Origin: Arthrobacter sp. H-02-3
Lineage (GTDB): Bacteria; Actinomycetota; Actinomycetes; Actinomycetales; Micrococcaceae
Length of the DNA: 64,000 nucleotides
Direction: 5' to 3'
NCBI RefSeq assembly: GCF_003097355.1
Contig: NZ_PYUI01000011.1
Span: 92,091 to 156,090 of the forward strand
The notes beneath the pieces were generated by a model. The model did no database searches. It saw only the letters and a program-made list of their open reading frames with translations, and had not been told where the DNA came from. The position numbers and the translations under genes are program-made. Below, piece by piece: positions 1 through 9,746 of the stretch. Position 1 is the first letter of the stretch. Every line of letters begins with the position of its first letter.

Positions 1-1
1 G

Positions 2-523
2 GAGGGCTTCTACAAGGTCCGCAACGGGATCGAACCCTGCATCGCCCGCGCCAAGGCCTACGCCCCGTACTCCGACCTCATCTGGATGGAAACGGGCACC
101 CCGGACCTGGAGCTGGCCCGCAAGTTCGCCGAGTCCGTCAAGGCCGAGTTCCCGGACCAGATGCTCTCCTACAACTGCTCGCCGTCGTTCAACTGGCGCA
201 AGCACCTCGACGACGCCACGATCGCGAAGTTCCAGCGTGAACTCGGCGCCATGGGCTTCACCTTCCAGTTCATCACCCTGGCCGGCTTCCACGCCCTGAA
301 CTACTCGATGTTCGACCTCGCCCACGGCTACGCCCGGGAAGGCATGAGCGCCTACGTCGAGCTGCAGGAGAAGGAATTCGCCTCCGAGTCCCGCGGCTAC
401 ACCGCGACCAAGCACCAGCGCGAAGTCGGCACCGGCTACTTCGACGACATCGCCACCGCGCTCAACCCGAACGCATCCACTTTGGCTCTCGTGGGATCCA
501 CAGAAGAGGGCCAGTTCCACTAA
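2..523 (+). CDS. aceA: Isocitrate lyase, C-terminal part (5' end outside window)
   Basis: Isocitrate lyase splits isocitrate into glyoxylate and succinate, the first step of the glyoxylate shunt, in the cytoplasm. The reading frame is open from base 2 and ends at TAA 521-523, so 173 C-terminal residues are visible. The stretch [12 protein letters not shown], the segment [15 protein letters not shown] and the tail ending in EEGQFH are typical of bacterial isocitrate lyases. The catalytic Cys region lies upstream of the window. The malate synthase gene follows 249 bp downstream on the same strand, which supports the assignment. Nothing in the visible part looks damaged. Confidence 0.95.
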   Translation, partial: EGFYKVRNGIEPCIARAKAYAPYSDLIWMETGTPDLELARKFAESVKAEFPDQMLSYNCSPSFNWRKHLDDATIAKFQRELGAMGFTFQFITLAGFHALNYSMFDLAHGYAREGMSAYVELQEKEFASESRGYTATKHQREVGTGYFDDIATALNPNASTLALVGSTEEGQFH

Positions 524-772
524 TCCCCGCCCAAGGTGAGCTGTTGACTCCGCTCATCTGAAGGCACGACGGCGGCCGGCACCCAGGGTGCCCAAGCCCT
601 CGGGGGCCGGGAAAGGTGATCCGGAAGCGTGCGTATAAGGGGCCCTGTCCCCGCCCGGCCGAGCTCTGCGAGGCCCACGGCGGGGATGGGGAATAGCACG
701 CGGAGGATTGCCTTTTTCGGCCCCAAACCGCACCCCGCCGTCGAACATTTGCTTCTCCGAGGAGAGATTGAA

Positions 773-2434
<1,662 letters not shown>

Positions 2435-2538
2435 CCCCAGAATTCCGTCAGCTGGACTGCCCGCCCTTCGCAACAGGCAGCCCGAAATCCGGGTGGCAGC
2501 CCAGCAACGGAACACAGCCCGACAACGGCGTCGAACTG

Positions 2539-2582
2539 ACAGTGAGGGCCCATGTTTTCGATAAAACATGGGCCCTCACTGT
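2539..2582. terminator. Perfect 20-bp stem-loop between convergent genes
   Basis: Bases 2539-2558 and 2563-2582 are exact reverse complements around a 4-nt CGAT loop. The element lies between aceB (+) and the MFS gene (-), where a bidirectional terminator is expected. There is no T tract next to the stem on either strand, but A/T runs lie at the inner end of the stem. Its length and perfection are beyond a plain terminator, so it may also be a dispersed intergenic repeat. Confidence 0.6.
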
Positions 2583-2687
2583 GTTCCCGGCGCAAACTTT
2601 GTGGGCGGGAAGGCGGCCGGGGCGGGCATTTCTCGGCGCACAGGCGTCCACAAGCGCGGCCCCGAAATGAGCCGGGGCGGGAGGAAC

Positions 2688-3989
2688 CTAGTGCGGCTTC
2701 GGCACGCGGCGCAGGGACAACGCGGTGCCCAGGATGAACGCGGTCACGGAGCACAGGATCAGCAGCAGCGGACCGGTCCAGGCGCCGGAGACACCGTGGA
2801 CGTAGCCCAGAAGGGTCGGCGCCACGGCGCCGAAGGAATACCCGGTCCCCTGGACGACGGCGGACATCCGGGCCGCCGACGCCTGGTCCCGGGCCAGCCG
2901 GATGATGGCGAGGAAGATCAGCGTGATGCCGCCGCCCTGGGCGACACCGCCGAGGGAACACCACAGCCACCACAGTTCGGGCGCGAGCAGCAGGCCCACA
3001 GGAACCGTGAGCCACAGCAGGCCAAGGGTGAGGCCCACCGCCGTCGTGCTGGCGAACCGGGCCGCCAGCGGGACGCCGAGGCCGCCCACAATGGCAAAGA
3101 TCTGGAAAAGCGAGGACGCCGCACCGGCGGCCGACGGCGTCATGCCAAGTTCGTCCACCAACAGGCTGGGCAGCCAGGCGGTCACACCGTAGTAGGAGAA
3201 CGCCTGCCCGGCGAACCCGACGGTCAGGGCTGCCGTGATCCACCGCGATGTGAGTTTGCCAGCCGGCCGCCCGGGGTCGGACGCGGGAACGGCAGCAGGA
3301 ACGAAGGCCGCCCGCTGGCCGACGGCGATCACCCAGACCGCGAGGGCCGCCAGCGCGAACAGTCCGCTCGCGGCAATCGCGGGACGCCAGCCCAGCAGCT
3401 CGGCCAGCGGCGCGGACACCATCGACGTAAGGAACGAGCCGATATTGAGCGCCGCAGTGTAGGTGCCCATCGCCGCGCCCTGCCGGGCCGGAGTGAAGTC
3501 CCGCCGGATGATCAGCGGCACCACGATGTTGCCGATCGTGATGGAAACGCCCAGGATCACGGTGCCCAGCATCACGACGGCGCCGCCTCCCGCCGAGCGG
3601 ACCACGACGCCCAGGAGCACGCCCAGCAGGGTCAGCGTGATGGCGAACTCGGGACCCAGCTTGCGCCCGGCCAGCGATGCCAGCGGCGCGGCCAGGGCAA
3701 AGCACAGGACCGGGATCCCGGTGAGGAATCCCAGTTCCACCGGAGTGAACCCGAGATCGTGCTGCATCTGCGCGACCACCGGGGCCACGGCCACCAGGGG
3801 GCCGCGCATGTTCAGCGCGATGAGCCCGATCGCGAGCATGAGGAGCCAGCCGCGCGGTGCCTTGGCGAGGTCTCTCATAAGGTGGGCCGTCGCCCGGCGA
3901 GCGGGCACAAATATGGTTTCATCAGTCCCATTGCTATCACGGGCCACTCCCGCACTCGCGGAATATGACGCCACCCGGGACACGGCCAC
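2688..3989 (-). CDS. MFS transporter, CynX/NimT-like
   Basis: This is a 12-helix major facilitator of up to 433 residues. The N-terminal part begins with a hydrophobic helix containing LNMRGPLVAVAPV, a stretch typical of the cyanate/2-nitroimidazole transporter (CynX/NimT) branch, followed by alternating hydrophobic helices to the end. The substrate cannot be told from sequence. The longest frame starts with GTG at 3989. GTG at 3947 or ATG at 3878 (just before the first helix, MRDLAKAPRG) would give shorter proteins, and none has a clear ribosome binding site. It is convergent with aceB and lies 44 bp downstream of the ROK regulator, so the two may be co-transcribed. Confidence 0.85.
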   Translation of the reverse strand: MAVSRVASYSASAGVARDSNGTDETIFVPARRATAHLMRDLAKAPRGWLLMLAIGLIALNMRGPLVAVAPVVAQMQHDLGFTPVELGFLTGIPVLCFALAAPLASLAGRKLGPEFAITLTLLGVLLGVVVRSAGGGAVVMLGTVILGVSITIGNIVVPLIIRRDFTPARQGAAMGTYTAALNIGSFLTSMVSAPLAELLGWRPAIAASGLFALAALAVWVIAVGQRAAFVPAAVPASDPGRPAGKLTSRWITAALTVGFAGQAFSYYGVTAWLPSLLVDELGMTPSAAGAASSLFQIFAIVGGLGVPLAARFASTTAVGLTLGLLWLTVPVGLLLAPELWWLWCSLGGVAQGGGITLIFLAIIRLARDQASAARMSAVVQGTGYSFGAVAPTLLGYVHGVSGAWTGPLLLILCSVTAFILGTALSLRRVPKPH

Positions 3990-4033
3990 CGGCGACCACG
4001 CATCCGGGGCGACGGCTTCCGGGGACGCCGTTT

Positions 4034-5245
4034 CTAGCCCGTGGCCTGCAGAGTCGCCTCAATGACGGCGGGCGAAAGCACGTGCTGCGTGACCATCTGG
4101 CTGGCGCCGAGGATGGCGGCCTGGTCGCCGGCTTTGGACAGGCCGATCCTCAGGTGCGTCGTGGCCAGCGGCAGCGAGCGCCGGTAGACCACCTCGCGGA
4201 CCCCTGCCATGAGGTGCTCCCCGGCCTGGCCGAGGCTTCCGCCGATCACGATCACCGAGGGGTTTAGCAGGTTGACCACCGTGGAGAGGACATCCCCGAG
4301 GTCCCTGCCGGCCTGCCGCAGCGCCTGGATTGCCTGGAGGTTCCCCTCAGCGACGAGGCGCAGGACGTCGACGCCGTCGTGCGCCGGCAGTCCCTGCTGA
4401 GTGAGCGCCTTGGCGACGGCGGGACCTGACGCCAAGGCTTCGAGGCAGCCGTAGTTCCCGCAGCGGCACAGCACGTCGTCGCCGCGCGGAACCCGCACGT
4501 GCCCGAGGTCGCCGGCGGTGCCGTTGGCCCCGCGCTGGAGTTCACCGTTGCTGATGATGCCCGCGCCGATGCCAGTGGCCACCTTGATGAAGAGGAAGTT
4601 TTCGTCCTGGGGCCAGTGCGCCGTGCGCTCGCCCAGGGCCATGATGTTCACGTCGTTGTCCACCAGGACCGGGACCGGGAGGGACCGCTGGACGTGACGG
4701 ACGACGTCGAACCCGTCCCAGCCGGGCATGATCGGAGGCTTCACCGGCATGCCGGTGGCGTGTTCCACGGGCCCGGGGAGCCCGATCCCGGCACCGGCCA
4801 GGTCCGAGGTACTCCGCCCCGCCTCGCCGAGCAGCTTCAGCCCTTCCTCGATCACGCGGTCCAGGACAACCACCGGGCCGTCGGCGACGTCCTGCGCCAG
4901 ACGGCACTCGGCGAGCACTTTTCCGTTGAGATCCGTCACGGCGATGATCACGTGCGTGGCCCCGACATCTACAGCCAGGACTACCCGGGCGGCCGGGTTG
5001 AAGGCAAAGCGCGACGGCGGCCTGCCGCCGCTGGAGCTCGCCTCCCCTGCCGGGCCGACGAGCCCCGAAACCATCAGCGCGTCGATGCGGGAGGCCACAG
5101 TGGAGCGGGCAAGCCCGGTGGTCAGGGCCAGTTCCGCGCGGGTCCGGGCCCTGCCGTCGCGCAGGAGCTGGAAGAGGTCGCCGGCGCGGGACAGGCTGCC
5201 GCCGGCCTCGGTGGCTGCGGGTTCGGTGCCGGTGGGCGTACTCAT
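4034..5245 (-). CDS. ROK-family transcriptional regulator
   Basis: The protein is 403 residues with an N-terminal winged helix-turn-helix (RTRAELALTTGLARSTVASRIDAL, about residues 35-58) followed by a ROK sugar-kinase-like domain. The ROK part has the ATP/sugar fold start (AVDVGATH), the DNDVN motif and the cysteine zinc motif CRCGNYGCLEA. Regulators of this type (NagC/XylR/Mlc-like) usually repress sugar operons and release DNA when a sugar binds. It is transcribed divergently from the long sugar operon starting at 5427, and paired dyads lie between them, so local control is likely. ATG 5245 was preferred over GTG 5281, although no strong Shine-Dalgarno is seen. Confidence 0.9.
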   Translation of the reverse strand: MSTPTGTEPAATEAGGSLSRAGDLFQLLRDGRARTRAELALTTGLARSTVASRIDALMVSGLVGPAGEASSSGGRPPSRFAFNPAARVVLAVDVGATHVIIAVTDLNGKVLAECRLAQDVADGPVVVLDRVIEEGLKLLGEAGRSTSDLAGAGIGLPGPVEHATGMPVKPPIMPGWDGFDVVRHVQRSLPVPVLVDNDVNIMALGERTAHWPQDENFLFIKVATGIGAGIISNGELQRGANGTAGDLGHVRVPRGDDVLCRCGNYGCLEALASGPAVAKALTQQGLPAHDGVDVLRLVAEGNLQAIQALRQAGRDLGDVLSTVVNLLNPSVIVIGGSLGQAGEHLMAGVREVVYRRSLPLATTHLRIGLSKAGDQAAILGASQMVTQHVLSPAVIEATLQATG

Positions 5246-5293
5246 GTGTAAGTGATAGCACGAAGCCCTTCTGCATGTCACGCTTCACAAAGA

Positions 5294-5311
5294 TTGAAAC
5301 GTAGTTTTCAA
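5294..5311. promoter_or_regulatory. Inverted repeat, candidate ROK operator
   Basis: TTGAAA at 5294-5299 and TTTCAA at 5306-5311 form a 6-bp dyad with 6-bp spacing. It lies in the divergent region between the ROK regulator and the oxidoreductase operon. Its position suits an operator, but binding is an inference. Confidence 0.45.
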
Positions 5312-5347
5312 CTTTTGCTTGACGCTCGTCAAAAGTATGTCTAGCTT
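5311..5347 (+). promoter_or_regulatory. Candidate promoter with overlapping dyad for the glycoside operon
   Basis: TTGACG (5319-5324) and TAGCTT (5342-5347) are spaced by 17 bp and read toward the operon that starts at 5427. ACTTTTG (5311-5317) and CAAAAGT (5330-5336) form a 7-bp dyad that straddles the -35 hexamer. A repressor bound there would block RNA polymerase, which fits the divergent ROK gene. This is a pattern reading only. Confidence 0.5.
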
Positions 5348-5426
5348 TGGGTGTGAGCCAGATCACCGACCCGGCAGCTTGGCTGCCGCTGGACGGTTCC
5401 GGGACTACGAAGGGGTATGAACGAAC

Positions 5427-6521
5427 TTGTCGAGCCAAGAACATGCGGCGCCGGCGCCGCTGGGAGTGGGGATTCTGGGGGCGGGTCCCGTCACCCAGGC
5501 GATCCACCTTCCCTCCCTCGCCAGGCTGCGCGGCATCCTGGAGGTCCGCCACATCATGGACGTCGATCCGGCGGTGGCCGAATCCGTGGCCGCACGGGTG
5601 GGGGCACGCTTCAGCACCAGCATGGAAGAACTGCTGGCCGACCCCGCGGTCGAGATCGTCGCGATCTGCAGCCCGCACCAGTTCCACGCCGTCCAGGTGA
5701 TCGCCGCCTGCCGCGCCGGCAAGAAAGCCGTCCTGTGCGAAAAGCCCTTCGCCATGAACGGCGAGGAAGCCGCGGCCATCGCCGCCGTGTCAGCCGAAAC
5801 CGGTGTGCCGATCGTCGTCGGCGCCATGCACACCTTCGACCCCGGCTGGCTGGCCGCCGAAGCCGCGTGGGGCACCCTGCCGGAACAGGTCCACACCGTC
5901 AGGTCCTCGATCGTCCTGCCGCCCAACCCCCGTTTCGAGGACTTTGCCACCGAGATCGTGGGCCGCACTCCCCCGGCGCCCGCGCCCGACAAGGACACCG
6001 CCCCTGATACCGCCGCGGTGAAAGCCATGCTGACCGGCGGCGTCATGGGCCTGGCCATCCACGACCTCCCCCTGGTCCGCAGGTTCGCCCCGGACTTCCG
6101 GGCCGTCGAGGTCCTGCATGCCAAGACCGTCATGCCGTTCGGCTACGTCATCTCCCTGCGGGCGGGCGACGTGGCAATCGAACTCCGCGCCGCGATGAAC
6201 GGCACCTGGGAACCGTCCTGGACCTTCGAGGCCATCGGCAACGACGCCTCGCTGTCCATCGATTTCACCCCGTCCTACGTTCACGCGGGGTCGGCGACCG
6301 CCCGGATCCGCACCGCTGCCAGCACCACCGTCCTGGGACCCTTCGGCCACAACGGCTACGAGGGCGAATGGCGCAAACTCGCCGAAATCGCTCGAGGCAC
6401 CGGAACGGCCCCCCGTCCGGAGACGCTGATCAACGATCTGGAATTCGCCCTCGCGATCGCCGACGCCGCCGCTGCCTGCGTCGATGCCGGCGCCGCCGCC
6501 TATGAGGAGGCCAGCGCATGA
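5427..6521 (+). CDS. Gfo/Idh/MocA-family oxidoreductase (first of four)
   Basis: This 364-residue protein has an N-terminal Rossmann NAD(P)-binding fold with the nucleotide loop GILGAGPV near residue 15 and the family's EKP motif (CEKPF) near residue 110. An alpha/beta substrate domain follows. Members oxidise or reduce hydroxyls of sugars, inositols and glycosides. The start is TTG 5427: an in-frame stop lies at 5418-5420, and GAAGGGG (5408-5414) can serve as Shine-Dalgarno. The ATG at 5417 is in another frame. It is the first gene of the operon and overlaps the next gene by 4 bp. The substrate is unknown, with a glycoside or its 3-keto form most likely from context. Confidence 0.85.
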   Translation: MSSQEHAAPAPLGVGILGAGPVTQAIHLPSLARLRGILEVRHIMDVDPAVAESVAARVGARFSTSMEELLADPAVEIVAICSPHQFHAVQVIAACRAGKKAVLCEKPFAMNGEEAAAIAAVSAETGVPIVVGAMHTFDPGWLAAEAAWGTLPEQVHTVRSSIVLPPNPRFEDFATEIVGRTPPAPAPDKDTAPDTAAVKAMLTGGVMGLAIHDLPLVRRFAPDFRAVEVLHAKTVMPFGYVISLRAGDVAIELRAAMNGTWEPSWTFEAIGNDASLSIDFTPSYVHAGSATARIRTAASTTVLGPFGHNGYEGEWRKLAEIARGTGTAPRPETLINDLEFALAIADAAAACVDAGAAAYEEASA

Positions 6522-7336
6522 CAACCCCGCTTCTCGTCCAAGCCGGCCCGGACGCCGAGCAGACCGGAGCCGTCGGCGCCGTCGTCGCGTCCCTGCCGGT
6601 TTCGTTCGCCCCGGCCGGCGGCGGGCCCGACGTCGTCGCACTCGCCGGCACCGCCGGCTGGACGGCCAGCGCCACCGCCGCGGTCCGCAGCGGTGTCCGC
6701 GGCGTCGTCGTCGTTGATCCCGTGGCGGAAGACCCTGCGGCGCTGGCCGCGGCAGCAGCGGAGGCGGGCTCCGCGGTGGTCCTCGACCAGGCGTGGGCCG
6801 GAAACCCGGTCCTGGCGGAATCCCAGGCCGCGGTCCGAAACGCCATCTCCGACGCCCTGGCCGACGCCGTGCTGCTGGACTCCGTGGCGTGGGGCGCCCC
6901 CGGAACCGACCCGGAGACCCTGCTCACGCGGCACCTTGGCGCTGTTCTGGCCTGCGGCGTCGAGCTGGAAGGCCTGCGGGTCATCCAGCGCAACGCCAAC
7001 GGCTACACGGTGATCGGCAGCCTCCCCGGCGGGGCGCCGGCGGCCCTGCAGGGAATCACCACGTCCTCGCTGCCCGCGACGGCCACCGTGTCCGTCCTGA
7101 CCTCCTCCGGACGGGCGGACATCACGCTCCCCGACTCCTCCGCAGGCTGGACCGCGGAGGTCCGCTCGGTCACCTCCGCCGGGGCCGCCACCTTCCCCTC
7201 GATCTACGAATCGGCCCACCGGCACAGCTGGAGGCGGCTCCGCGCCGCGATCGACTCCGGTGCCCCGGAGGCCGATCTGGAACGGTTCGCCGCCCTGACC
7301 GCACTCGTCGGGCAGCTCCACGACTCACCGCAATAA
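6518..7336 (+). CDS. Unrecognised protein coupled to the first oxidoreductase
   Basis: I do not recognise a family for this 272-residue protein. It is Ala/Val-rich with alternating hydrophobic strands, no signal peptide and no membrane helix, so it is probably cytoplasmic. It starts at the ATGA overlap with the upstream dehydrogenase, which implies translational coupling. The C-terminal stretch (ESAHRHSWRRLRAAIDSG, then a leucine-rich helix) resembles the C-terminal tail of Gfo/Idh/MocA oxidoreductases, so it could be a partner subunit or a diverged dehydrogenase lacking the nucleotide-binding loop. That is an inference. The ABC importer genes follow. Confidence 0.6.
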   Translation: MTTPLLVQAGPDAEQTGAVGAVVASLPVSFAPAGGGPDVVALAGTAGWTASATAAVRSGVRGVVVVDPVAEDPAALAAAAAEAGSAVVLDQAWAGNPVLAESQAAVRNAISDALADAVLLDSVAWGAPGTDPETLLTRHLGAVLACGVELEGLRVIQRNANGYTVIGSLPGGAPAALQGITTSSLPATATVSVLTSSGRADITLPDSSAGWTAEVRSVTSAGAATFPSIYESAHRHSWRRLRAAIDSGAPEADLERFAALTALVGQLHDSPQ

Positions 7337-7398
7337 CTGCACTAGCTGCTCTAACTGCACAGCCCGCAATACCTTCCGCATCAACTCACTGTCGAGAA

Positions 7399-7426
7399 GA
7401 CCGGCCCGCGCCACAGCAGGCCGGTC
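7399..7426 (+). promoter_or_regulatory. Intercistronic hairpin before the binding-protein gene
   Basis: GACCGGCC (7399-7406) and GGCCGGTC (7419-7426) form an 8-bp stem with a 12-nt loop. It ends just before the GAAAGGA ribosome binding site of the substrate-binding protein. Such hairpins often mark an mRNA processing or stability point that lets binding protein be made in excess over the permeases. No T tract follows, so it is unlikely to be a full terminator. Confidence 0.4.
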
Positions 7427-7442
7427 ACGAAAGGAAATCATC

Positions 7443-8765
7443 GTGACGATCAAGTCCTCTGTAACCTCCACCGCATTCTCCCGCCGGGGATTCCTGGGCT
7501 TCGCCGCAGCCGCGGCGAGCGCACCTCTCCTCGCCGCGTGCGGCGGCGGCTCCGCCTCCCAGTCAGGCGGCAGCGGCGTCATCAAGTTCTGGGACATGCC
7601 GTGGGCCACCCCGGCCTACAACGATGCCGCCAAGAAGATCGCAGAGGGATACGCGCCGGCCTCGGGCAACCTCAAGGCCAGCTACCAGACCATCCAGTGG
7701 AACAACTTCTACCAGACGTTCTCCTCGGCCATCGCCTCCAAGACCGGACCGGCGGTCTCCACCGGCGGCGGCTTCCAGGCCTTCCAGTTTGAGCAGCAGG
7801 GCCAGATCGCCTACGCGGACAAGGTCGTGGAGGAACTGAAGAAGAATGGCCAGTTCGATGATTTCCTCCCCGGAGTCCTGGAGCCGTTCAAGTCGGACAA
7901 GGGCTACGTGGCTGTCCCGTGGCAGCTGGACATGCGCGTGTTCTGGTACCGGAAGTCGCTCTTCGAGAAGGCCGGCGTGGACGTCCCCACGGACTGGGCC
8001 TCCCTGCTTGAGGCGGGCAAGAAGCTCAAGACCATCGGCGCCTTCGGCTTCGCGACCGGTTCCGGCGCCGGCAACAACATCGGCAACCACTCGATGATCA
8101 TGATGATGGTCAACAACGGCGGCGGGGTGTTCACCCCGTCCGGTGAGCTCGATGTCATGAACGACCGCAACGTCGAAGCTATCGAGTTCCTCCTCGAAAT
8201 GGTCTCCAACGGCATCATCGACCCCGCCGCCGTCAGCTACACCACCGACAACCTCAATGCCCAGTGGAAGGACAGCAAGGCGGCCTTCGGCCCGTACGTC
8301 CTCGGCGTCCCGGCCCGTGTCGGCGACACCTCCGGGGACATCGTGGTGGCCAGCCCCATCGCCGGACCGCACGGGGACAAGGCCGGCCTGGTCTTCCCGA
8401 ACAACATCATGATGTACACAAACACGCCGTCACAGGCGTCGTCCGAGGCCTTCCTGGTTGCCTACATGGGGCAGCTGAAGCAGCTGTGGCAGCAGAAGCT
8501 CATGAACGCGCTGCCGGTCTTCAAGTCCATCACCGAACTCCCCGAATTCAGCAGCGACCCCAACAACGTCAAGATCGTCAAGGAATGGCAGCCGATCGCC
8601 AAGACCTTTGCGGCCCAGGGCAACTCGCTCAACGCCAACCTTGCCGTGCTCGACGGCGGGCAGGCCCTCAACCAGTTCACGCAGACCGTCCTCACGGGCA
8701 AGACCGACGCCAAGTCCGCGTTGCAGGCCTTCCAGTCCGGACTGCAATCCGTCCTGAAGAAGTAA
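7443..8765 (+). CDS. Sugar ABC transporter, extracellular substrate-binding lipoprotein
   Basis: This 440-residue protein is the solute receptor of a CUT1-type carbohydrate importer. The N terminus has a twin-arginine motif (SRRGFLG, Arg 14-15), a hydrophobic stretch and a lipobox ending in Cys33 (LLAAC), so it is probably exported by Tat and lipid-anchored. The mature part has the extended periplasmic-binding fold typical of maltose-type receptors. The start is GTG 7443 with GAAAGGA 7-13 bp upstream. It is followed by two permease genes, and no ATPase gene is present in the operon, so a shared ATPase of the MsiK/UgpC type must be used. The sugar is not identifiable from sequence. Confidence 0.9.
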   Translation: MTIKSSVTSTAFSRRGFLGFAAAAASAPLLAACGGGSASQSGGSGVIKFWDMPWATPAYNDAAKKIAEGYAPASGNLKASYQTIQWNNFYQTFSSAIASKTGPAVSTGGGFQAFQFEQQGQIAYADKVVEELKKNGQFDDFLPGVLEPFKSDKGYVAVPWQLDMRVFWYRKSLFEKAGVDVPTDWASLLEAGKKLKTIGAFGFATGSGAGNNIGNHSMIMMMVNNGGGVFTPSGELDVMNDRNVEAIEFLLEMVSNGIIDPAAVSYTTDNLNAQWKDSKAAFGPYVLGVPARVGDTSGDIVVASPIAGPHGDKAGLVFPNNIMMYTNTPSQASSEAFLVAYMGQLKQLWQQKLMNALPVFKSITELPEFSSDPNNVKIVKEWQPIAKTFAAQGNSLNANLAVLDGGQALNQFTQTVLTGKTDAKSALQAFQSGLQSVLKK

Positions 8766-8777
8766 GCGGACCTTTCG

Positions 8778-9746
8778 ATGGCACTGACCACAGCCCAGAC
8801 CGGCCTGAGCCGGGCCCGCCGGGGCGTTGCCCCCGGCGGGTCGGGCAAGCCCGCCAAACCTGCCAACCGCAAGAGCAAACTCAGCTCGCAGACCCGCAAG
8901 ACATTCTTCTGGCTCCTGCTGCCCTCCGTCGTCCTGCTGGTCCTGATCCACGGCTACCCGCTCGCCTACGCCGGCGTCCAGGCCACCCACAACGGCTCGC
9001 TGATCGACACCGGCGAGTTCGTCGGCCTCGAGAACTTCGCCAACGTCCTGGCCTCCGATGCCTTCTGGAAGGCGGCCCGCTTCACGCTGCTGTTCACGAT
9101 CGTGGGTGTCTTCGGTTCCTGGCTCATGGGGCTCGGCCTGGCCCTGCTGCTGCGCACCAAGATTCCGGCCGGCGGAGTCTTCAAGGTCCTCCTGCTGCTG
9201 CCCTGGGTGGTCCCGATCGTGGTGTCCTCCACCGCCTGGAACTGGCTGCTGGGCACCCCGGACAGCCTCATCCCGAGCATGTTCCGGAACCTCGGCCTGG
9301 GCACACCGCTCTTCCTGGCGGACCCGACCCTCGCGGCCATCACCGTCATGGTGTTCAAGGTGTGGATCAGCTTCCCGTTCATGATGATGATGACCTCGGC
9401 GGCCCTGGCCTCGGTGGACACCACGGTCTATGAAGCCGCCAGCATGGACGGCGCGAGCCGCTGGCAGCAGTTCAGCCAGATCACCCTGCCGCTGATCGCC
9501 CGGTCCACCTACATCAGCTGGATCCTCATGACGATCTTCTGTGTGAACGACTTCCCCACCATCTACCTGCTCACCGGCGGCGGGCCCGTGGACGCCACCA
9601 CGTCCCTCGTGGTGCTGGCCTACCGGACCGTTTTCCAGGACTTCCAGACCGGACCGGGCGTCGCGATCGCCTTCCTCATGACCATCACCCTCGTGGTGGT
9701 GTCGGTCATCCTGTACCGCCAGATCCGAAAGTCGAGCGTCGAATAA
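8778..9746 (+). CDS. Sugar ABC transporter permease (MalF-like)
   Basis: This 322-residue inner-membrane protein has a basic cytoplasmic N terminus, a first helix beginning near residue 50, and a binding-protein-dependent transport domain. The EAA loop that contacts the ATPase is visible as YEAASMDGASRWQQFSQITLPL. It belongs with the receptor at 7443 and the permease at 9746. The stop codon shares one base with the next start (TAATG), which indicates coupled translation of the two permeases. Confidence 0.92.
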   Translation: MALTTAQTGLSRARRGVAPGGSGKPAKPANRKSKLSSQTRKTFFWLLLPSVVLLVLIHGYPLAYAGVQATHNGSLIDTGEFVGLENFANVLASDAFWKAARFTLLFTIVGVFGSWLMGLGLALLLRTKIPAGGVFKVLLLLPWVVPIVVSSTAWNWLLGTPDSLIPSMFRNLGLGTPLFLADPTLAAITVMVFKVWISFPFMMMMTSAALASVDTTVYEAASMDGASRWQQFSQITLPLIARSTYISWILMTIFCVNDFPTIYLLTGGGPVDATTSLVVLAYRTVFQDFQTGPGVAIAFLMTITLVVVSVILYRQIRKSSVE

